Source of the DNA: Elusimicrobiota bacterium
GTDB lineage: Bacteria > Elusimicrobiota > Elusimicrobia > FEN-1173
Assembly (NCBI GenBank): GCA_016207625.1
Contig: JACQPF010000155.1
Coordinates: 1-9,359, forward strand
Direction: 5' to 3'
DNA length: 9,359 bases
Part shown: piece after piece, positions 1 to 4,717 of the stretch
How positions within the stretch are numbered: position 1 is the first letter of the stretch
Layout of the letters: each line of letters starts with the position of its first letter
Notes under the pieces: generated by a model
Told to the model about the DNA's origin: nothing
The model's input: only the letters and a program-made list of their open reading frames with translations
The model's database searches: none
Made by a program: the position numbers and the translations under genes

Positions 1-846
1 GCCAGCCTGGAGCGCGGGAGCGAGCATCCCCTGGCTTCCGCCATCGTCGACGGCGCACGTGAGAAAGGCGTGGGAGTGTCCGCCATGGAGGGTTTTCAGT
101 CCCGCGCGGGGATGGGCGTGACGGGGCGTGTGGACCGCAAGACCATCGCCGTCGGGAACTCCCTGTTTTTCGCGAAGGAGGGAACGGACCTGACTCCCCT
201 TTCGAACCAGGCCGAGGGCCTGCGCAAGGAAGGGCAAACCGTCATGTTCCTTTCAGTCGATGGGCGGCTTGCCGGCTTTCTGGGGGTGGCGGACCCCATC
301 AAGGAGACCGCCGCCGAGGCGTTGGGGGAGCTACAGCGCTGCGGGGTGCGGGTCGTGATGCTGACAGGAGACAATCGGGCCACAGCTTTGAGCGTGGCGC
401 GCCGCCTGTATATTTCCGACGTGGAAGCCGAGGTGCTGCCGGAACAGAAGGGCGAGGTGGTGGGAAAGTTCAGGGAGTCCGGACGCATCGTCGCCATGGC
501 GGGCGACGGGGTCAACGACGCTCCGGCCCTGGCCCGGGCCCACGTGGGGATCGCGCTGAGTTCCGGGACGGACGTGGCGATTCAAAGCGCGGACGTGGTG
601 TTGACGAAGGGGGACTTGAGGGGCATCGTGCGGGTCCTCCGGTTGAGCCGGGCCGTGCTGCGCAATATCCGCCAGAACTTGTTTTTCGCTTTTGTCTATA
701 ACGTTCTCGGGGTGGGGGTTGCGGCGGGGGCCCTTTACCCTTTCTTCGGGATTCTGCTTAGCCCCATGGTGGCCAGCGCGGCCATGAGCTTCAGCTCAGT
801 GTCGGTGATCGCGAACGCGCTTCGGTTGCGAAAGACGGTCCTGTAG
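1..846 (+). CDS. copA: Copper-exporting P1B-type ATPase (CopA-like), 3' part only
   Basis: This is the C-terminal 281 residues of a heavy-metal P-type ATPase, an inner-membrane pump that couples ATP hydrolysis to metal export. The frame is open from base 1, so the metal-binding domains, the CPC membrane helix and the phosphorylated DKTGT aspartate lie upstream of the window. Seen here, numbering from base 1: the P1B signature SEHPLA (residues 7-12), a nucleotide-binding GMGV loop near residue 38, MLTGDN (about 120-125), and the hinge GDGVNDAP (about 168-175). The last two membrane helices carry YN (about 233-234) and MSFSS (about 262-266). By established family rules YN plus MxxSS marks Cu(I) transporters (P1B-1) rather than Zn/Cd pumps. 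The end looks normal (LRLRK tail). The last 51 bases overlap the convergent permease gene on the other strand. The family call is very secure; copper specificity is good but inferred without the CPC helix in view. Confidence 0.95.
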   Translation, partial: ASLERGSEHPLASAIVDGAREKGVGVSAMEGFQSRAGMGVTGRVDRKTIAVGNSLFFAKEGTDLTPLSNQAEGLRKEGQTVMFLSVDGRLAGFLGVADPIKETAAEALGELQRCGVRVVMLTGDNRATALSVARRLYISDVEAEVLPEQKGEVVGKFRESGRIVAMAGDGVNDAPALARAHVGIALSSGTDVAIQSADVVLTKGDLRGIVRVLRLSRAVLRNIRQNLFFAFVYNVLGVGVAAGALYPFFGILLSPMVASAAMSFSSVSVIANALRLRKTVL

Positions 847-2373
847 GGGTTTCCCCAGGAAATGCAGGAAGATCAAGAGCGCAGCGGTGATGCCGTAGAC
901 GATGGCGAACTCCGGAGCGGCGGCCAGGCCGAATTTGTTTTTGACGCCGGAGGGTGTGAGCTCGTAGGCGTGGATCAATCCCGCGAGCGACAAGGCGGCC
1001 GCCGCCAGCAACCAACCCCCGGCCTTCAAAAACTGCTTCTCGATCAGGAAAATAAGGACTGCGGAGAACACCATCGAGCTCAGCAAGAAACCTTGGCTGA
1101 GGGAAATCAGGCCGTGGATGTAGAGGTCTGACCCAAAAGCCGGGGCGATTTCGAAGAGCGTTTTGCCGGCTTTGCGAAGGCTCACCTCCACCAACTGAAG
1201 CGCCCAAGCCGCCAGCGAGGGAATCAAGCCGAAGGCCACGCCCAGCGCGTGACTTTTGGGTATGTCCTGGAAGGCTTGGGCGGTGATGAAGATGCCGATC
1301 CAAAGCAGAATTCCAAGAGCCGCTTCCAACGGCACCAACCGCAGGACGAGGCTCACTCCACCCATCATACATAAGACCGTGACGACCGCGCCGTTCAGGG
1401 CGGAATAGCCGGCGCGGGCGCCCATGGCTTTCCATGCGGGATGCCCGATGTAAATCGTCGTCGGAAACGGGCTGCCGAAGAGCGCGGCCGCGAGGCTGCC
1501 CAACCCGTTCACCAAGAGCGACGATTTCGTCTCGTAGCGGTCGCCGGCGGCTTCGGCACTTTCGAGGTTTTGCAGGGATCCGACGACGTTGAAAAGGCCC
1601 ATGGGGAGGATCACCGCCATGTATTTCCAGCCGCCCTCACCGGTGAGCAGGGCGAACAGGTCCCGCCCGGCCGGAACGGGTGGGTAAAAAGAAAGGGCAT
1701 AGGCGCCCGAGCCCGGTTCAAAGAGCGGGAGCCCGAAGGCTTTCGTCGCCCATGCGGTGGCTGTTCCGAGGAGGACGGCCAGGAGGCCTCCGGGAAGGCC
1801 GAAAGGCCATTTGACGCGCGAGGCGTAGGTGATCAGGATGATCAGCATGGGCAGGAGGGCCAGGGCGGGCGAAGCGAAGATTTGAAAAACAAAACCCATG
1901 GCGATAAACGTGATGGCGATCCCAGCCAGGGCCGAGAGGAGCGCGGCCCGGGGGGTGTGGCGCCTGAGCCGGTCACCGACGAAAGCGCCGATGATTTCAA
2001 TCACGCCGCCCACCAGGCACGCGAAGAGCCCCGCTTGCCACGCGAGGCGAGAGTCCCCCGTTTGCTGGTAGACGGGGCCCATGATTAAAAAGATATAAGC
2101 GAGAAGGCTGACCGTGTTTACGCCGTAGGGGAGGGCGGTGACGTCGTTGCGGCCGGTGGCCCGCATGAGCCGGGAAGCTTGCCAGGAATAGAACGCGTTG
2201 CCGACAAGGATGGAAAGCGCGGCGCCGGGAAGGATGCGGCCGGTGATGAATTCCGGGGGGAAACCGCAGACGTGGCGGCAAAGCACGTCGATCAACATCA
2301 ACTGCAATAAGTTGTCGATGAAAAGGCCGAAGAAACCGTCGATGTCGCCGCGGACGAACCAGGGTGTCCTCAT
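796..2373 (-). CDS. NCS2-type nucleobase (xanthine/uracil-like) permease
   Basis: This is a polytopic inner-membrane protein of about 525 residues with some 12-14 hydrophobic segments, resembling NCS2 nucleobase:cation symporters (xanthine, uracil or AzgA-like). Visible family-like motifs are the N-terminal VRGDIDGFFGLFIDN, GNAFYSWQA (about 58-66), ALPYGVNT (about 80-87), the helix with QNLESAEAAGD (about 268-278; NCS2 proteins bind substrate with a conserved acidic residue here) and the re-entrant-like SPFPTTIYIGHP (about 301-312). I cannot tell the substrate. Two in-frame ATGs exist, at 2385 and 2373. I prefer 2373: it has an AGG just upstream, related proteins begin close to the RPWFVRGD stretch, and the upstream ATG overlaps a possible -10 box. 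It is transcribed alone, away from the heme cluster, and its last 51 bases lie antisense to the end of copA. Confidence 0.85.
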   Translation of the reverse strand: MRTPWFVRGDIDGFFGLFIDNLLQLMLIDVLCRHVCGFPPEFITGRILPGAALSILVGNAFYSWQASRLMRATGRNDVTALPYGVNTVSLLAYIFLIMGPVYQQTGDSRLAWQAGLFACLVGGVIEIIGAFVGDRLRRHTPRAALLSALAGIAITFIAMGFVFQIFASPALALLPMLIILITYASRVKWPFGLPGGLLAVLLGTATAWATKAFGLPLFEPGSGAYALSFYPPVPAGRDLFALLTGEGGWKYMAVILPMGLFNVVGSLQNLESAEAAGDRYETKSSLLVNGLGSLAAALFGSPFPTTIYIGHPAWKAMGARAGYSALNGAVVTVLCMMGGVSLVLRLVPLEAALGILLWIGIFITAQAFQDIPKSHALGVAFGLIPSLAAWALQLVEVSLRKAGKTLFEIAPAFGSDLYIHGLISLSQGFLLSSMVFSAVLIFLIEKQFLKAGGWLLAAAALSLAGLIHAYELTPSGVKNKFGLAAAPEFAIVYGITAALLIFLHFLGKPLQDRLSQPKRVRDHRH

Positions 2374-2383
2374 GATACCTATC

Positions 2384-2413
2384 ATACTACCGAGAACCGG
2401 CCACGGCCGTCAA
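2384..2413 (-). promoter_or_regulatory. Possible sigma70-type promoter for the permease
   Basis: Read on the minus strand there is TTGACG (2413-2408), an 18-base spacer, then TAGTAT (2389-2384). This is five of six and four of six matches to the vegetative consensus. If used, the transcript would start around 2377, giving almost no leader before the ATG at 2373 and excluding the ATG at 2385. Found by eye only; the background chance of such matches is not small. Confidence 0.3.
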
Positions 2414-2426
2414 GACGGATTTCTTT

Positions 2427-2454
2427 TTGTGGGCGGAGAGAAATGATGCATAAT
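2427..2454 (+). promoter_or_regulatory. Possible promoter for the receiver-heme operon
   Basis: In the only real gap of the window, a CATAAT box (2449-2454, five of six to TATAAT) lies 16 bases after a poor -35-like TTGTGG (2427-2432). It would give a leader of about 30 bases before the ATG at 2493. No other space for a promoter exists between the five downstream genes, so a promoter is expected in this gap, but the exact hexamers are tentative. Confidence 0.35.
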
Positions 2455-2482
2455 ATGTAGGACACGAAAAAAACCGCTGGGC

Positions 2483-2488
2483 AGGAGA
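2483..2488 (+). promoter_or_regulatory. Shine-Dalgarno site of the receiver gene
   Basis: AGGAGA ends 4 bases before the ATG at 2493. It is the clearest ribosome-binding site in the window and fixes the start of the first gene of the cluster. Confidence 0.7.
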
Positions 2489-2492
2489 TCGC

Positions 2493-2870
2493 ATGGGAGA
2501 GAAAAAACGGATCCTTGTTGTGGACGACGAACCCAACCTTCTGAGCATGTTGGTGGATTTTTGCGACGACATCGACGTCGTCGCCATACCGGCGGAGAAC
2601 GGGTCTCAGGCGCTGGCGAAAGCGTTGTCGGAGAAGCCCGACGCCATCACCGTGGACCATCGCATGCCGGACATGACGGGGCTGGACGTGATTTCCAAAA
2701 TAAAAACCGATGAAGCCACGAAGCACATCCCCATCGTGCTGGTGACGGCGGACGGCAAGCTGAATGAGGCGGAGGCCATGCGCCGCGGGGCCTTCGGCGT
2801 ATTGCCCAAGCCCGTCAGCCGGGCCAGCCTGAAGCAGATGCTGGAAAGCTGTTTGGGACCCCTTTCATAA
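2493..2870 (+). CDS. Stand-alone response-regulator receiver protein (CheY-like)
   Basis: This 125-residue protein consists of a single receiver domain with no DNA-binding or enzymatic output. The fold's key residues are present: the Mg-binding acidic pair D11-D12 after the ILVV strand, the likely phosphoacceptor D55 in TVDHRMP, T85 in the LVTA strand, and K106 in PKP. The aromatic switch position three residues before the lysine (Tyr106 in CheY, usually Phe/Tyr) is Val103, so classical T-loop/aromatic coupling may be altered. Single-domain receivers act by protein-protein contact or in phosphorelays; the partner kinase is not in the window. Its stop codon overlaps the hemD-hemE start by one base (TAATG), so the two should be co-translated. 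Its role in heme synthesis is inferred only from this position. The receiver call is secure; the function is unknown. Confidence 0.93.
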   Translation: MGEKKRILVVDDEPNLLSMLVDFCDDIDVVAIPAENGSQALAKALSEKPDAITVDHRMPDMTGLDVISKIKTDEATKHIPIVLVTADGKLNEAEAMRRGAFGVLPKPVSRASLKQMLESCLGPLS

Positions 2871-4717
2871 TGCCTGAAAAAGGATTCCGTGGCCTGCGCG
2901 TGGCGGCTTTTGAGAGCCGCCTCGCGCGGGAAACCGCCGACCTGATTGAGCGCAACGGCGGAGAACCGCTTGTCGCTCCCGCCTTGCAAGAAATTCCCGT
3001 CAGTGAGAACCCGGAGGCCTTCGCCTTCGCGGAGAAGCTCTTTTCCGGACAAGTGGACATGCTCGTCCTGATGACCGGGGTGGGGTTGCGCGCGCTTATG
3101 GAGGTCCTTGAAACAAAACACGGCAAGGCGGACATCTTGAAGGCCCTGGCGAAAGTGCTGCTTGTGGCGCGGGGGCCGAAACCGGTTTCCGTTCTCGCGG
3201 AAATGAATTTGAAACCGCAGGTCGTTGCCCCGGAGCCGAACACCTGGCGGGACGTTTTGCAGGCCGTGGGGGAAACGGTCCGGGGGAAATGCGTGGCCGT
3301 GCAGGAATACGGAACGCCCCCATTGGAATTTTTGAAAACGCTGGAAGAACGGGGCGCCAAAGTCGTCCGGGTCCCGGTGTACCGCTGGAGCCTGCCGAAG
3401 GACACCAAGCCTTTGGAGCGGGCGATCCGTGAGATCACCGAGGGCCGGGTGCGCGCGGCGATTTTCACCACAGCCATGCAGGTGAACAACCTGTTCCAGG
3501 TGGCCCAGGAGATGGGCCTGTCGGAGCTTTTGCATGCGGCGCTCAGGCGCCTGGTGGTGGCCTCCGTCGGGCCGACGTGCTCGGAACGGCTGGCCCAATA
3601 CGCCGTGCCGGTGGATTTTGAGCCCTCGCACCCGAAGCTGGGGGTGCTCATTTTGGAGATGGCCCGGCGCATTGACGAACTGATGGCCCAGAAAAGTCTT
3701 TTCATGCGCGCTTGCCGGCGCGAACCCACGGAACGCGCTCCCATTTGGCTCATGCGTCAAGCCGGGCGGTACATGAAGAGTTACCGTGAGCTTCGCGCCA
3801 AAGTCTCCATGCTGGAGCTTTGCAAAAGCCCGGACCTCGTGGCCGAGGTCACCGTGGACGCCGTGCGGCAGTTGGACGTGGACGCGGCCATCCTTTTTTC
3901 AGACCTCCTCTTGCCGGTGGAGCCGCTGGGTTTTGAGCTGGAGTACTCCAAAGGGGACGGGCCCTTGATCCGGCCGTCGATCCGGAGCGCGGAAGACGTG
4001 CAGCGGCTCAAGGCCGTGGATGTGAAATCCTCCCTGGGTTTTGTGGCCGACGCCGTGCGGAAAACGCGCGCGGCCCTGCCGCCCCACATACCGCTTCTTG
4101 GTTTCGCGGGCGCTCCTTTTACGCTGGCGTCCTACCTCATAGAGGGAGGATCTTCGCGTAACTTCGTCCAAACAAAAACGTTCATGTACAAAGAGCCGGT
4201 GGCCTGGGATCAGCTCCTCAGAGCGGTTTCCGTCTGTTTGACGGACCTCCTCAACATGCAGATTGAAGCCGGAGCGCAAGCGGTGCAGTTGTTCGACAGT
4301 TGGGTGGGCTGTTTGTCACCTCAGGATTATGAGCGTTACGTATTGCCTTACAGCCGCCAAGTCCTTTCCGGCGTGATGAAGGGCACGCCCGTCATCCATT
4401 TCGGTACACAGAACGGCGCCTTGCTGGAGCTCATGAAAAAAGCCGGGGGGACCGTGATCGGTTTGGATTGGCGCGTGAGCGTGGCGGAAGCTTGGAAACG
4501 GCTGGGCGATGACGTGGCCGTGATGGGGAACTTGGATCCCGCCGTTCTGTTTTCGACGACGGAGGAGATGGAATCCCAAGTGCGAAGAATTTTGAAAGAA
4601 GCGGCCGGCCGGCCGGGCTACATCTTCAACTTGGGGCACGGCATCTTGCCGGACACGCCGTATGAGAACGTTCTCGCCTTGGTCAAAATGGTCAAAGAAC
4701 TCAGCGCAACATCATGA
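2870..4717 (+). CDS. hemDE: Bifunctional uroporphyrinogen-III synthase / uroporphyrinogen decarboxylase (HemD-HemE fusion)
   Basis: One uninterrupted 615-residue frame carries two successive heme enzymes. Residues 1 to about 268 are HemD, which cyclises and rearranges hydroxymethylbilane to uroporphyrinogen III; seen are LMTGVGLRAL, VARGPKPVSVL, VYRWSLP, FTTAMQVNNLF and VGPTCSERL. From about residue 272 comes a complete HemE, which decarboxylates all four acetate side chains to give coproporphyrinogen III. It has the substrate-binding MRQAGRY (295-301), the essential aspartate D345 in FSDLL, GFAGAPFTLASYL, QLFDSWVG, and the C-terminal NLGHGILPDTP with H590. Both halves have normal family length and are joined almost without linker. 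An internal in-frame ATG at 3683 falls at the natural HemE start but lacks a nearby ribosome-binding site. The start shares one base with the receiver stop; the end overlaps the next start by four bases (ATGA). Both activities look intact and the protein is expected to be cytosolic. Confidence 0.93.
   Translation: MPEKGFRGLRVAAFESRLARETADLIERNGGEPLVAPALQEIPVSENPEAFAFAEKLFSGQVDMLVLMTGVGLRALMEVLETKHGKADILKALAKVLLVARGPKPVSVLAEMNLKPQVVAPEPNTWRDVLQAVGETVRGKCVAVQEYGTPPLEFLKTLEERGAKVVRVPVYRWSLPKDTKPLERAIREITEGRVRAAIFTTAMQVNNLFQVAQEMGLSELLHAALRRLVVASVGPTCSERLAQYAVPVDFEPSHPKLGVLILEMARRIDELMAQKSLFMRACRREPTERAPIWLMRQAGRYMKSYRELRAKVSMLELCKSPDLVAEVTVDAVRQLDVDAAILFSDLLLPVEPLGFELEYSKGDGPLIRPSIRSAEDVQRLKAVDVKSSLGFVADAVRKTRAALPPHIPLLGFAGAPFTLASYLIEGGSSRNFVQTKTFMYKEPVAWDQLLRAVSVCLTDLLNMQIEAGAQAVQLFDSWVGCLSPQDYERYVLPYSRQVLSGVMKGTPVIHFGTQNGALLELMKKAGGTVIGLDWRVSVAEAWKRLGDDVAVMGNLDPAVLFSTTEEMESQVRRILKEAAGRPGYIFNLGHGILPDTPYENVLALVKMVKELSATS

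Noticed and set aside
1441..2088. Plus-strand open frame of 215 codons inside the permease
   Set aside because: Very hydrophilic Arg/Glu/Gly-rich translation without motifs; it is the mirror of the hydrophobic permease codons.
2407..2428. Hairpin followed by a T-rich run, looking like a Rho-independent terminator
   Set aside because: The stem is only 4-5 base pairs with a 2-4 base loop, the T run is interrupted and preceded by A, and no plus-strand gene upstream needs termination there.
3660..3700. HemD/HemE junction as a frameshift or assembly artefact
   Set aside because: The frame is continuous, both domains are complete and in the same frame, and the joining residues form a natural helix; nothing in the sequence suggests an error, though reads would be decisive.
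2815..3753. A second minus-strand frame of 312 codons in the same area
   Set aside because: Ser/Arg/Thr-rich low-complexity translation in another frame, with no recognisable family and fully overlapping HemD.
2606..3760. Long open frame of 384 codons on the minus strand opposite the receiver and HemD
   Set aside because: Composition is Arg/His/Pro-rich without domain motifs, typical of the antisense of a GC-rich coding frame; the plus-strand frame has clear receiver and HemD signatures.
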